From contig OZ252296.1 in the NCBI GenBank assembly GCA_965250245.1, forward strand, positions 4,402,001 to 4,466,000: 64,000 bases of DNA, read 5' to 3'. The DNA comes from JABDIP01 sp965250245. GTDB taxonomy: Bacteria > Pseudomonadota > Alphaproteobacteria > DSM-16000 > Inquilinaceae. Position numbers and translations under genes: made by a program. The notes beneath the pieces were generated by a model that saw only the letters and a list, made by a program, of their open reading frames with translations, was not told the DNA's origin and made no database searches. Shown piece after piece: positions 8,418 through 17,575 of this stretch. Each line of letters begins with the position of its first letter. Position 1 is the stretch's first letter.

Positions 8418-10364
8418 ATGGCGCCGAATGAGGATGTTTTTGGTCTCTTTTCCGAGACCTATGACCGCAACAAGCAATCCGAGATGTCCCTGAAGGATTT
8501 TCTTGAGGGATGCCGGGACGATCCGATGCGGTATGCCAGCGCTTCCGAGCGCATGGTCGCCGCGATCGGCGAGCCTGAGCTGGTCGACACATCCAAGGAC
8601 ACCCGGCTCGGGCGGATCTTCATGAACCGCACGATCAAGGTCTACCCGGCCTTCGACGACTTCTACGGCATGGAGGAGACGATCGAGCGGATCGTCGGCT
8701 TCTTCCGCCACGCCGCCCAAGGGCTGGAGGAGCGCAAGCAGATCCTCTACCTGCTGGGCCCGGTCGGCGGCGGCAAGTCCTCCCTGGCGGAGCGGCTGAA
8801 GTCGCTGATGGAGAAGTGCCCGATCTACGTGCTGCAGGCCGGCGACGAGTTGAGCCCGGTCTTCGAGAGCCCGCTGTCGCTGTTCGACCCTGAGACCATG
8901 GGCAGCACGCTGGAAGAGAAGTACGGCATTCCCGCCCGACGCCTGACCGGCCTGATGTCGCCCTGGGCGATCAAGCGGCTGGACGAGTTCGGCGGCGACA
9001 TCTCCCGCTTCACCGTGGTCAAGCTGCACCCGTCGAAGCTGCGCCAGGTCTGCGTCGCCAAGACCGAGCCGGGCGACGAGAACAACCAGGACATCTCCTC
9101 GCTGGTCGGCAAGGTCGACATCCGCAAGCTGGAGTATTTCGGCCAGAACGACGCCGACGCCTATTCCTACAGCGGCGGCCTGAACCGCACCTCCCAGGGC
9201 ATCCTGGAGTTCGTCGAGATGTTCAAGGCGCCGATCAAGATGCTGCACCCGCTGCTGACGGCGACCCAGGACGGCACCTATGTCGGCACCGAGAATGTCG
9301 GCGCGCTGCCCTATCAGGGCATCATCCTGGCCCACTCCAACGAGTCGGAATGGCAGAGCTTCAAGGCGAACAAGAACAACGAGGCCTTCCTGGACCGCAT
9401 CTGCGTGGTCAAGGTGCCGTACTGCCTGCGGGTCACCGAGGAAGCCAAGATCTACGACAAGCTGATGGCCCAGAGCGAGCTGTCGACGGCGCCCTGCGCG
9501 CCGGGCACGCTGGACATGCTGGCCAATTTCTCGGTCCTGTCGCGGCTGAAGCCGCATGAGAATTCCAGCCTGTACTCCAAGATGCGGATCTATGACGGCG
9601 AGAGCCTGAAGGACACCGATCCGCACGCCAAGTCGCACCAGGAATACCGCGACGTGGCCGGCGTGGACGAGGGCATGGACGGCATGTCGACCCGCTTCGC
9701 CTACAAGATCCTGTCGGAGACCTTCAACTTCGACACCAAGGAGGTGGCGGCCGATCCGGTGCACCTGATGTATGTGCTGGAACAGGCGATCAAGCGCGAG
9801 CAGCTGCCCGAGGAGCTCGAGAAGCAGTACATCGAGTTCATCAAGGAGGAGCTGTCGCAGCGTTACGCGGAGTTCATCGGCCACGAGATCCAGAAGGCCT
9901 ATCTGGAGAGCTATCACGACTACGGCCAGAACCTGTTCGACCGCTACGTCTCCTATGCCGATGCCTGGATCGAGGATCAGGACTTCAAGGATCCGGACAC
10001 GGGTCAGCTTCTGAACCGGGAACTGCTGGACCAGGAGCTGAGCAAGATCGAGAAGCCGGCCGGCATCGCCAACCCCAAGGACTTCCGCTACGAGGTGGTC
10101 AAGTTCTCGCTGCGCGCCCGCGCCCGGAACAAGGGTCACAACCCGAACTGGACCTCGTATGAGAAGATCCGCGAGGTCATCGAGAAGCGGATGTTCAGCC
10201 AGGTGGAGGAGCTGCTGCCGGTCATCAGCTTCGGCACCAAGAAGGACAGCGAGGCGGAGAAGAAGCACGCCGAGTTCGTCGAGCGCATGGTCGGCCGCGG
10301 CTATACCGAGCGCCAGGTCCGCCGGCTGGTCGAATGGTACATGCGGGTGAACAAGTCGAGCTGA
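8418..10364 (+). CDS. prkA: PrkA (YeaG) serine protein kinase
   Basis: A 648-residue cytoplasmic protein of the PrkA family: N-terminal AAA-type ATPase with Walker A GPVGGGKSSLAERL at about residues 113-126, and the conserved C-terminal PrkA domain ending near YTERQVRRLVEWYMRVNKSS. In enterobacteria yeaG is induced in stationary phase and nitrogen starvation and works with yeaH. GAGGAAA precedes the ATG by seven bases. It is the first gene of a three-gene operon, only 17 bases before the yeaH start. Whether the main activity is kinase or protease is debated for the family. Confidence 0.95.
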   Translation: MAPNEDVFGLFSETYDRNKQSEMSLKDFLEGCRDDPMRYASASERMVAAIGEPELVDTSKDTRLGRIFMNRTIKVYPAFDDFYGMEETIERIVGFFRHAAQGLEERKQILYLLGPVGGGKSSLAERLKSLMEKCPIYVLQAGDELSPVFESPLSLFDPETMGSTLEEKYGIPARRLTGLMSPWAIKRLDEFGGDISRFTVVKLHPSKLRQVCVAKTEPGDENNQDISSLVGKVDIRKLEYFGQNDADAYSYSGGLNRTSQGILEFVEMFKAPIKMLHPLLTATQDGTYVGTENVGALPYQGIILAHSNESEWQSFKANKNNEAFLDRICVVKVPYCLRVTEEAKIYDKLMAQSELSTAPCAPGTLDMLANFSVLSRLKPHENSSLYSKMRIYDGESLKDTDPHAKSHQEYRDVAGVDEGMDGMSTRFAYKILSETFNFDTKEVAADPVHLMYVLEQAIKREQLPEELEKQYIEFIKEELSQRYAEFIGHEIQKAYLESYHDYGQNLFDRYVSYADAWIEDQDFKDPDTGQLLNRELLDQELSKIEKPAGIANPKDFRYEVVKFSLRARARNKGHNPNWTSYEKIREVIEKRMFSQVEELLPVISFGTKKDSEAEKKHAEFVERMVGRGYTERQVRRLVEWYMRVNKSS

Positions 10365-10381
10365 CCTGAATGCTGACGCTG

Positions 10382-11677
10382 ATGAACATCGTCGACCGTC
10401 GCCTCAATCCGAAGGGCAAGAGCCTCGGCAATCGTCAGCGTTTCGTCCGGCGCGCCAAGGCCGATATCCGCGAGGCGGTGCGCGATGCCCTGAAGCAGCG
10501 TCGGGTGTCCGAGGTCGAGGGCAGCGAGAAGATCAAGATCCGCGCCAAGACGGTGCGCGAGCCGACCTTCGGGCTGTCCCGCAGCGACGGGCGCCGGCAC
10601 GGGGTGGCGCCGGGCAACAAGGAGTTCGTGCCCGGCGATCTGATCCCCAAGCGGCCCCCGGGCCAGGCCGGCGGCCGCGACGGCAGCCCCGACGGCGAGG
10701 GCCAGGACGACTTCGTCTTCACCCTCTCCAAGGAGGAGTTCCTGGACGTCTTCTTCGAGGACCTGGAACTCCCCGACCTTTTGAAGACCAAGGTCAAGGA
10801 CGAGAAGTCGCCCAAGCCGACCCGGGCCGGCTTCTCGACCCATGGCGCCCCCTCCAGCCTGAACGTGCTGCGCACCATGCGCGGCAGCCTGGCCCGCCGC
10901 ATCACCCTGCGGCGGCCCAAGGAGGAGGAGATCAAGGCCTTGGAGGCGGAGATCGCCGCCCTGGAGAAGAAGGGCGGCAACGAGCGCCGGATCGCCAACC
11001 TGAAGACCGAGCTGGAGGTCAAGAAGCGCCGGCGCAAGACCATCGCCTATATCGACCCCATCGACATCCGCTACAACCGCTTCGAGCGGCTGCCGCGGCC
11101 GGCGACCCAGGCGGTGATGTTCTGCCTGATGGACGCCTCGGCCTCGATGACCGAGGAGATGAAGGAGCTGGCCAAGCGCTTCTTCATGCTGCTGCACGTC
11201 TTCCTGACCCGGCGCTACCGCCATGTGGAGGTGGTCTTCATCCGCCACACCAGCCACGCCCAGGAGGTCGACGAGGACACCTTCTTCCGCTCCACCGAGA
11301 CCGGCGGCACGGTGGTCTCCTCGGCGCTTGAGGAGATGCAGCGGGTGGTCACGGCGCGCTATCCCATCGCCGACTGGAACATCTATGGCGCCCAGGCGTC
11401 GGACGGCGACAATTTCCGCAACGACATGCCGCGCTGCGTCGACCTGCTGGAGCAGGCGCTGCTGCCGGTCTGCCAGCAATTCTCCTATATCGAGGTCGGC
11501 GAGAAGCGCATCGGCCTCGGCTTCGAAAGCGAGATGGCGGAAAGCCCGCTCTGGCTCGGCTACCGCGACGTCGCCGCCCGGCACCGGCACTTCGCCATGC
11601 GCCGGGTCGCCACGCCGGCGGACATCTTCCCGGTGTTCCACGAGCTGTTCTCGCGCAACGCGAGCAAGGCGGCATGA
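10382..11677 (+). CDS. yeaH: YeaH/YhbH family protein (DUF444)
   Basis: A 431-residue partner of PrkA. It has the family start MNIVDRRLNPKGKSLGNRQRF, an acidic EGQDDFVFTLSKEEFLDVFFEDL segment, and a von Willebrand-like segment with VMFCLMDASASMTEEMKEL, where the DASAS residues resemble a metal-ion adhesion site. The end SRNAS is followed by the spoVR start in an ATGA overlap. An ATG at 10370 is possible, but the one at 10382 matches known relatives better. The protein probably forms part of a stress signalling unit with PrkA and SpoVR; the mechanism is not known. Confidence 0.92.
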   Translation: MNIVDRRLNPKGKSLGNRQRFVRRAKADIREAVRDALKQRRVSEVEGSEKIKIRAKTVREPTFGLSRSDGRRHGVAPGNKEFVPGDLIPKRPPGQAGGRDGSPDGEGQDDFVFTLSKEEFLDVFFEDLELPDLLKTKVKDEKSPKPTRAGFSTHGAPSSLNVLRTMRGSLARRITLRRPKEEEIKALEAEIAALEKKGGNERRIANLKTELEVKKRRRKTIAYIDPIDIRYNRFERLPRPATQAVMFCLMDASASMTEEMKELAKRFFMLLHVFLTRRYRHVEVVFIRHTSHAQEVDEDTFFRSTETGGTVVSSALEEMQRVVTARYPIADWNIYGAQASDGDNFRNDMPRCVDLLEQALLPVCQQFSYIEVGEKRIGLGFESEMAESPLWLGYRDVAARHRHFAMRRVATPADIFPVFHELFSRNASKAA

Positions 11678-13290
11678 GCGAGACCGAGACCACCAAGTCC
11701 AAGACCGAGGCGAAGCCGAAGAAGCCGGCCAAGCGCACCTCGCGCCGCCAGAGCAAGCTGATCACCGACAAGCCGGAATGGAGCTTCGACAGCATTCGGC
11801 GCGCCTATGAGGCGATCGAGGAAGTCGGGATCAAGGAGCTGGAGCTCGACGTCTATCCCAACCAGATCGAGGTGATCACGTCGGAGCAGATGCTCGACGC
11901 CTATTCCTCGATCGGCATGCCGCTAATGTACCGCCACTGGTCCTACGGCAAGCATTTCGCCCGCGACGAGATGCTGTACCGCAAGGGCGCCCAGGGCCTG
12001 GCCTATGAGCTGGTGATCAACTCCAACCCCTGCATCAGCTATGTGATGGAGGAGAACTCCACCACCATGCAGGCGCTGGTGATCGCCCATGCCGGCTTCG
12101 GCCACAACCATTTCTTCAAGAACAACTACCTGTTCCAGCAATGGACCGATGCCGACGGCATCCTGGACTATCTCGCCTTCGCCAAGACCTATGTGGCGAA
12201 ATGCGAGGAGATCCACGGCATCGACGCGGTGGAGCAGATCCTGGACGCCGCCCACGCGCTGATGAAGCACGGCGTCAACCGCTACGCCCGGCCGGGCAAG
12301 CCGAACCTGACGGCGGAGCGGGAGCGCCGGATGGAGCGCATCGCCTATCTGGAAGCCACCTACAACGACCTGTGGCGCACCCTGCCGACCGACAAGCGCC
12401 ATGAGGATATCGACCTCGACGAGCGCGACCGCGAGCTCAAACGCAAGGCGGAGCAGCGGGCGCTCGGCCTGCCGGAAGAGAACCTGCTCTACTTCCTGGA
12501 GAAGAACGCGCCGAAGCTGGAGGAGTGGCAGCGCGAGCTGCTGCGCATCGTCCGCAACATCGGCCAGTACTTCTATCCGCAGAAGCAGACCAAGGTGATG
12601 AACGAGGGCTGCGCCACCTTCGTGCATTACGAGATCATGAACCGGCTCTACGACAAGGGCGCGGTGGACGAGGGCGCGATGCTGGAGTTCCTGCGCTCGC
12701 ACTCGGCCGTGGTGTTCCAGCCCTCCTTCGACGACCCGCGCTACAGCGGCCTCAACCCCTATGCGCTGGGCTTCGCGATGATGCAGGACATCCAGCGCAT
12801 CTGCACCGAGCCGACCGACGAGGACCGCGAGTGGTTCCCCGACATCGCCGGCAATGGCGAGCCCCTGGAGACGCTCAAGGACGCCTGGGCCCATTACCGG
12901 GACGAGAGCTTCATCCTGCAGTTCCTGAGCCCGAAGGTGATCCGCGACTTCCGCCTGTTCTCGGTGTTCGACGACTCGGAAGAGCCGGCGATGATGGTCG
13001 AGGCCATCCACGACCGCCGCGGCTACGAACAGATCCGCCGCCAGCTCGCCCGCCAATACGACATCGCCCGCATCGAACCGGAAATCCAGATCACCGAGGT
13101 CGACCTGAAAGGCAACCGCCGCCTCATCCTCACCCACCACGTCCGCGACGGCCAACTGCTGAACAAGTCGGATTGCGACAACGTGCTGCTCTACCTGGCC
13201 CAGATCTGGGGCTACGGGGTGAAGCTGCTGGAGGTGGATGTGGAAAGCGGGCGGACGCTCAGGAAGCACACGGCGGTGCCGTTGCCTTAG
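11674..13290 (+). CDS. spoVR: SpoVR family protein (YcgB-like)
   Basis: A 538-residue cytoplasmic protein of the SpoVR/YcgB family, recognised from MPLMYRHWSYGKHF, VMEENSTTMQALVIAHAG and GCATFVHYEIMNRLYDKG. It overlaps yeaH by four bases (ATGA), giving the conserved prkA-yeaH-spoVR order. In Bacillus SpoVR affects spore cortex formation; in Proteobacteria the protein is a stress-operon member with no defined activity. The first 30 residues are Lys-rich and probably disordered. Its last 160 codons exist in a second, broken copy 1.8 kb downstream. Confidence 0.93.
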   Translation: MSETETTKSKTEAKPKKPAKRTSRRQSKLITDKPEWSFDSIRRAYEAIEEVGIKELELDVYPNQIEVITSEQMLDAYSSIGMPLMYRHWSYGKHFARDEMLYRKGAQGLAYELVINSNPCISYVMEENSTTMQALVIAHAGFGHNHFFKNNYLFQQWTDADGILDYLAFAKTYVAKCEEIHGIDAVEQILDAAHALMKHGVNRYARPGKPNLTAERERRMERIAYLEATYNDLWRTLPTDKRHEDIDLDERDRELKRKAEQRALGLPEENLLYFLEKNAPKLEEWQRELLRIVRNIGQYFYPQKQTKVMNEGCATFVHYEIMNRLYDKGAVDEGAMLEFLRSHSAVVFQPSFDDPRYSGLNPYALGFAMMQDIQRICTEPTDEDREWFPDIAGNGEPLETLKDAWAHYRDESFILQFLSPKVIRDFRLFSVFDDSEEPAMMVEAIHDRRGYEQIRRQLARQYDIARIEPEIQITEVDLKGNRRLILTHHVRDGQLLNKSDCDNVLLYLAQIWGYGVKLLEVDVESGRTLRKHTAVPLP

Positions 13291-13412
13291 CCGCAGGTGC
13301 GGGCACCTTGCCCATTCGGACCATTCAATCGTCTTGGTCTGATCTTCTTTGCTCTCCAACAGATCCGGGTATCGACCCTCGAGTCTGAGATGCGGCTGTC
13401 GGAGGAAATCAC

Positions 13413-14579
13413 GTGGACCATTCGAACGCCCTCGGGGCCGGGACGTCGGTGATAGGCCGTCGCCGGCTGTTGGCCGCCGCTGGCCTTGGCGTCGTCGGTC
13501 TCGCGGCGACGGGATGCGGGGCGCCGAGGAGGCCGGCCGGAGGCCCGGGATCCCGGTTCGAGAAGCTGACCATCATTGGAGACCCGGCGAGGAACGGCCT
13601 CTTCGACGTATCGGTCGAATACGGCCCCGACGGCACCGGCTGGCTGGCCTATTCCCGAGTCGCGCTCCCGAAATACGTCAGCACCCATCTGGCCCGGAGC
13701 AACGACCGCGGTCGGACCTGGACATATCTCGGCGCGATCAACGCATCTCGCGACGACGTGGTCACCGTGGATGGCAGGCCGGTCACCGGCGCGCGGCGCT
13801 ACGAAACGCCCACGCTGGTCTACGACCCGGAGGATGATCCCGCCCGGCGCTGGAAGCTCTATGTCGAGCGCTATGTCGCCGTGCCGCCGTACCGGCCGGA
13901 CAACAACTTGCACGGGGACGGTTGGATCGAGGTGAAATACGCCCGGCGGCCCGACGGGCAATGGTCGGAACCGGTGCGAATGTTCGGGAGCCCGGCGAGC
14001 GGTAGCCGGTTCGATCTCAACCACCTGCATCCCGATCTGGGCGCGATGAGTTTCTACAATGAGATCGGTTCGATCGCGCTGGATGGCGTGCTCTATCTCA
14101 GCCTGGATGCGAGCACGACACCTTCGGGACTCGGCGAGTGGGAAGACCGCAGGATCGTCCTCATCTCATCGCGCGATCACGGCGAGACCTGGGACTATGC
14201 CGGCACGCTGACGGACCACGACGACGCTTCCGACTCCGGCTATCTCGTGCTGACCGGCTCCAGCATCGTCAAGGAAGAAAACCGCCTGTTTCTTCTGGTC
14301 ACGCCATCGGGCGCGCGAGGGCTGGGCCGCAAGAACCGCGGTCATGACGGCACCTGGATCATCGAGTTCGAGGACATCGCTCGCGCCCGCCTCAGGCGTG
14401 ACGCGGCGGGCAAGCTCGATGTGTTGCGTAGAATAACCATCGACCTCGACACCGGCGGACTCAGCGACTACCACGAGCAGAACACCTATGGCGGCATCCT
14501 GTTTCCGCAGATCGACACACAGGCCCGCCCGGATGTGTTCCAGACGTATCTGACGCGCCAGCGGATCGTCTCTCTCTAA
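13413..14579 (+). CDS. Sialidase-like (Asp-box) lipoprotein
   Basis: A 388-residue exported protein. The N-terminus has a twin-arginine-like GRRRLLAAAG and a lipobox LAATGC with Cys35, so it is probably a membrane-anchored lipoprotein exported by Tat or Sec. Two Asp-box motifs, SNDRGRTW (96-103) and SSRDHGETW (252-260), indicate a sialidase/neuraminidase-type beta propeller; the arginine triad of true sialidases is not evident, so the substrate is unknown. GGAGGAA lies five bases before the GTG start. The gene sits between intact spoVR and a displaced spoVR 3' end, which suggests insertion or duplication at this site. Confidence 0.75.
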   Translation: MDHSNALGAGTSVIGRRRLLAAAGLGVVGLAATGCGAPRRPAGGPGSRFEKLTIIGDPARNGLFDVSVEYGPDGTGWLAYSRVALPKYVSTHLARSNDRGRTWTYLGAINASRDDVVTVDGRPVTGARRYETPTLVYDPEDDPARRWKLYVERYVAVPPYRPDNNLHGDGWIEVKYARRPDGQWSEPVRMFGSPASGSRFDLNHLHPDLGAMSFYNEIGSIALDGVLYLSLDASTTPSGLGEWEDRRIVLISSRDHGETWDYAGTLTDHDDASDSGYLVLTGSSIVKEENRLFLLVTPSGARGLGRKNRGHDGTWIIEFEDIARARLRRDAAGKLDVLRRITIDLDTGGLSDYHEQNTYGGILFPQIDTQARPDVFQTYLTRQRIVSL

Positions 14580-14604
14580 CGACCGGCAAACGTCCACAAC
14601 CAAT

Positions 14605-15083
14605 CGACCGACGGGATTCGCACGTGGTTCCCGGACATCGCCGGCAATAGCGACGCGCTAGGGACCCTGAAGGACGCCTGGGCCCATTACCGGGACGAGA
14701 GCTTCATCCTGCAGTTCCTGAGCCCGAAGGTGATCCGCGACTTCCGCCTGTTCTCGGTGTTCGATGACTCGGAGGAGCCGGCGATGATGGTCGAGGCGAT
14801 CCACGACCGCCGCGGCTACGAGCAGATCCGCCGCCAGCTTGCCCGCCAATACGACATCGCCCGCATCGAGCCGGAAATCCAGATCACCGAAGTCGACCTG
14901 AAAGGCAACCGCCGCCTCATCCTCACCCACCACATCCGCAACGGCCAATTCCTGAACAAGTCCGACTGCGACATCGTGCTGCTGTATCTGGCCCAGATCT
15001 GGGGGTACGGGGTGTAGCTGCTGGAGGTGCATGTGGCGAGCGGCCGGACGCTGAGGAAGCATACGGCGGTGCCGTTGCCTTAA
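14605..15083 (+). pseudogene. Displaced spoVR 3'-end fragment
   Basis: This stretch aligns without net gaps to spoVR 12812-13290, the last 160 codons. Most differences are at third codon positions, and by eye identity is around 90 percent. It has no start codon and carries a nonsense change: the GTG-AAG of spoVR reads GTG-TAG here (15015-15017), about 22 codons before the end. The excess of silent changes suggests that it came from, or stayed functional in, a related spoVR before decaying, rather than being a very recent copy. Confidence 0.9.
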
Positions 15084-15157
15084 GGAGTAGATCGCAAAGA
15101 GCTATTGTGTAACCGACAAAATCGTAAGAACATAGTTATCAATACTTACGAACAGTA

Positions 15158-17542
15158 CTACTGGATCGCCAAACGCTGAACTGACTTTTGCATCGTCTCA
15201 GAGATCTTTGGAAGATTTTTGCGAATTTCACTTGTCTTGATGCGACCACGGATTGAATAGCTAAGTGACCAAGTTTTTTCACTTCCCTTGTCCATCAGGA
15301 ATCCCACCTTCTCCATTGCCAAGACTGCCTGCGGCACACGCTCCTCAAGGAACTTCGTAACATTCTTTCGATCTTCTCTACCTCTCCCCGCGAAGCTGAG
15401 GTGTACCATTACCGTATTTGTCGCAAAATCTGCGCCCATACTCATTTCCATGCCGCTATACAAGCTTGATTTATACTCTTGCTTAAAGTCATCATAATGG
15501 TAGTTTTCCTTGCCTTGTACACGCGCAATCAATTCCTCGGCCCAGAAATCAGCCGATTCGACATTCTCGATTTCTCGAACTGCAAGCGCGAGAAGCTGTA
15601 GTTCCTGTTTTATCTCACCAAGATCTGGCCTAGCTTCCTGCTTCCAGGCGAGTCCGACGGTAATCAGCCGGCGCAGTCGATTACCAACTGATTCGGCATT
15701 GCCAGACTTGGCGACCGCACATTTCCGTCGAAAATGATCGTCAAAATCCGCTGAGTGAAATAGTGTCTGATGCGGATGTTCTCCGGTGAATAAGAAATAG
15801 ACCGTCGCGCAAAGTCCATATGTATCAACAGCAGCATTTCGCGTGGATACACTTGTCATCTTAATTGTTTGCTCTGGCGCTAAGTATCCCAAAGCTGACT
15901 GCGCATGCTGTGTCATTGACATTTCGTAGGCACCACGGTGCCAACTCAAGTCAAAATCAAGAACGACGACCTCTGTGTCTGAATCCGGGTTGTAGAAATT
16001 TCTAAGAATGATGTTGGATGGTCTCAAGTCTCGATGCAAGACCCGTTCAGGCAATCGATGCCCTTCCTGCACAATCTCGGCGACACGAATCAAGTAACTT
16101 AACCCGTCTGCCCATGGCTCTATTAGATTGGATTCCACAACTGTTTCAAGAGTCGGGCCATCAATGTAATCCATAAATATCGCAGTAGGTAATTCCACAG
16201 CATCGATTATCTGAACCATTCCCTCAAGCCTATGTCTTTCAAGAATTCGCATCGAACTTATACCTCTGCGGAAACAAGAAAGCATAACCTCATCATCTGC
16301 AATTTCATGACGCATTACTTTGATCGCACGTTGGCTGCCGTCTGGCCCTGTTGTCCGGTAGACATGGGAGAATGCACCCTCTCCGATGAGGCTTTCGATC
16401 CTATGTCCAAAAAATATGTTGTCCGGTTCCTCGAGGCCTATGTACCAGGCGTTGTAGATTGGGCGGGCATACCGTGAGACAAAATCGCGATAGCCATCTG
16501 GAAATGCTGTGGATGCTCCCTCAAGCAGGTGCCTCGCATGCCCTGCAATAGCATGGCGTATCTGTTCGGGTGACTGAGATGAAAGGTCAGCGGGGTCAAG
16601 TATCACCGCTGTCCTATCTACTATATCTGAAAGAACTGCTGGCGCTTCGACTTCTTTGGGAAGATAAGCTGCGAGGTCGTCAAATACCGCATCAAAAGCC
16701 ATGTCATGGCCGTAGGCAGAGTTGTATCTTATTACTTGCAGCCCCGCCTCCTCCGACCACTCATCGGTCTCACTGTCACCACGCGAGGTCATCCAGAAAT
16801 GAGCACCTAGGTCGATTCCTTCTTTGGTTAGGTTCGCTAAGTAGCCGCCGGCAGCAACATCATCCGCAGAAATTCCGGCAAATAAAACTGAGAAGTTCGT
16901 GAATATGCTGGACAGAGTTGTGCTATATGCTTTCTGCTTCTGAATCTGCTTTAGACCTTCGTACGTCAATACCCACGTATCGACCTCATCGAGGACACCA
17001 TGAAGGTTCAAAATGAATGGCTTACTACTCCCCAATATTTGGGGCGCAGCAGATATTTGTTTACCTGCAATTTCCGCAATCATCTTGGAATGCAACTCAG
17101 AATAGGCGCGCGTTGCCAGCCGATCGAGATTGAGGTTGATAACCCCCCTAATACCAGCTGACCAGAAACCGATGTACTGTCGCGGCGTCACCGCACCAGG
17201 GGGCAGCGTTAGAGCTTCACGCACACCCTCCCTAAAAGATGTCGGTCCAAGGGCGCGTCTAAGCTGAGTGAATGCTATCCAGCCATTTCTCTCATCATCT
17301 ATTGTGGCACAACGTGCTAGTATTTTGCTACGTTCAGGATCATCAAATGAATGAGCTTTTTCTTCCAGATCTGATAGAAGCTTTTGCTTGAGACCGTTCC
17401 AGTCGGGCAATCCAACTTCAGCACTAAGCCCAGCGCCGCACCAGAGAATTACAGGGCGCGTGCGCTCCTTCAATACGTCACGCAAGCGTCGGTAGGTTGC
17501 TTGGCCGAGGTTGATTGCTGAACGTGGACTTTTGGTCGCCAT
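15158..17542 (-). CDS. SIR2-like domain fused to Hanks-type Ser/Thr protein kinase
   Basis: A 794-residue cytoplasmic fusion. Residues about 25-295 are SIR2-like: CGAGLS (35-40), NLNLD (136-140) and LHG with His181, the residues that bind and hydrolyse NAD+ in SIR2 family enzymes. Residues about 380-650 are a kinase: glycine loop IGEGAF (386-391), Lys408 in AIKVM, HRDLRPSN (503-510), DFD (529-531) in place of DFG, and APE (555-557). The last 140 residues are unassigned. The gene is visibly richer in AT than its neighbours, and its start lies 33 bases after a nuclease gene stop. SIR2 NADases are common effectors in phage defence; here the kinase may sense or control them. That role is inference. 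Confidence 0.85.
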   Translation of the reverse strand: MATKSPRSAINLGQATYRRLRDVLKERTRPVILWCGAGLSAEVGLPDWNGLKQKLLSDLEEKAHSFDDPERSKILARCATIDDERNGWIAFTQLRRALGPTSFREGVREALTLPPGAVTPRQYIGFWSAGIRGVINLNLDRLATRAYSELHSKMIAEIAGKQISAAPQILGSSKPFILNLHGVLDEVDTWVLTYEGLKQIQKQKAYSTTLSSIFTNFSVLFAGISADDVAAGGYLANLTKEGIDLGAHFWMTSRGDSETDEWSEEAGLQVIRYNSAYGHDMAFDAVFDDLAAYLPKEVEAPAVLSDIVDRTAVILDPADLSSQSPEQIRHAIAGHARHLLEGASTAFPDGYRDFVSRYARPIYNAWYIGLEEPDNIFFGHRIESLIGEGAFSHVYRTTGPDGSQRAIKVMRHEIADDEVMLSCFRRGISSMRILERHRLEGMVQIIDAVELPTAIFMDYIDGPTLETVVESNLIEPWADGLSYLIRVAEIVQEGHRLPERVLHRDLRPSNIILRNFYNPDSDTEVVVLDFDLSWHRGAYEMSMTQHAQSALGYLAPEQTIKMTSVSTRNAAVDTYGLCATVYFLFTGEHPHQTLFHSADFDDHFRRKCAVAKSGNAESVGNRLRRLITVGLAWKQEARPDLGEIKQELQLLALAVREIENVESADFWAEELIARVQGKENYHYDDFKQEYKSSLYSGMEMSMGADFATNTVMVHLSFAGRGREDRKNVTKFLEERVPQAVLAMEKVGFLMDKGSEKTWSLSYSIRGRIKTSEIRKNLPKISETMQKSVQRLAIQ

Positions 17543-17575
17543 TGGATTCAGAAAAGAGACTTGTCTCGCCAGATC

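Noticed and set aside
8379..10268. A 629-codon open frame antisense to prkA
   Set aside because: Leu/Val/Arg-rich shadow sequence without motifs; prkA is unmistakable.
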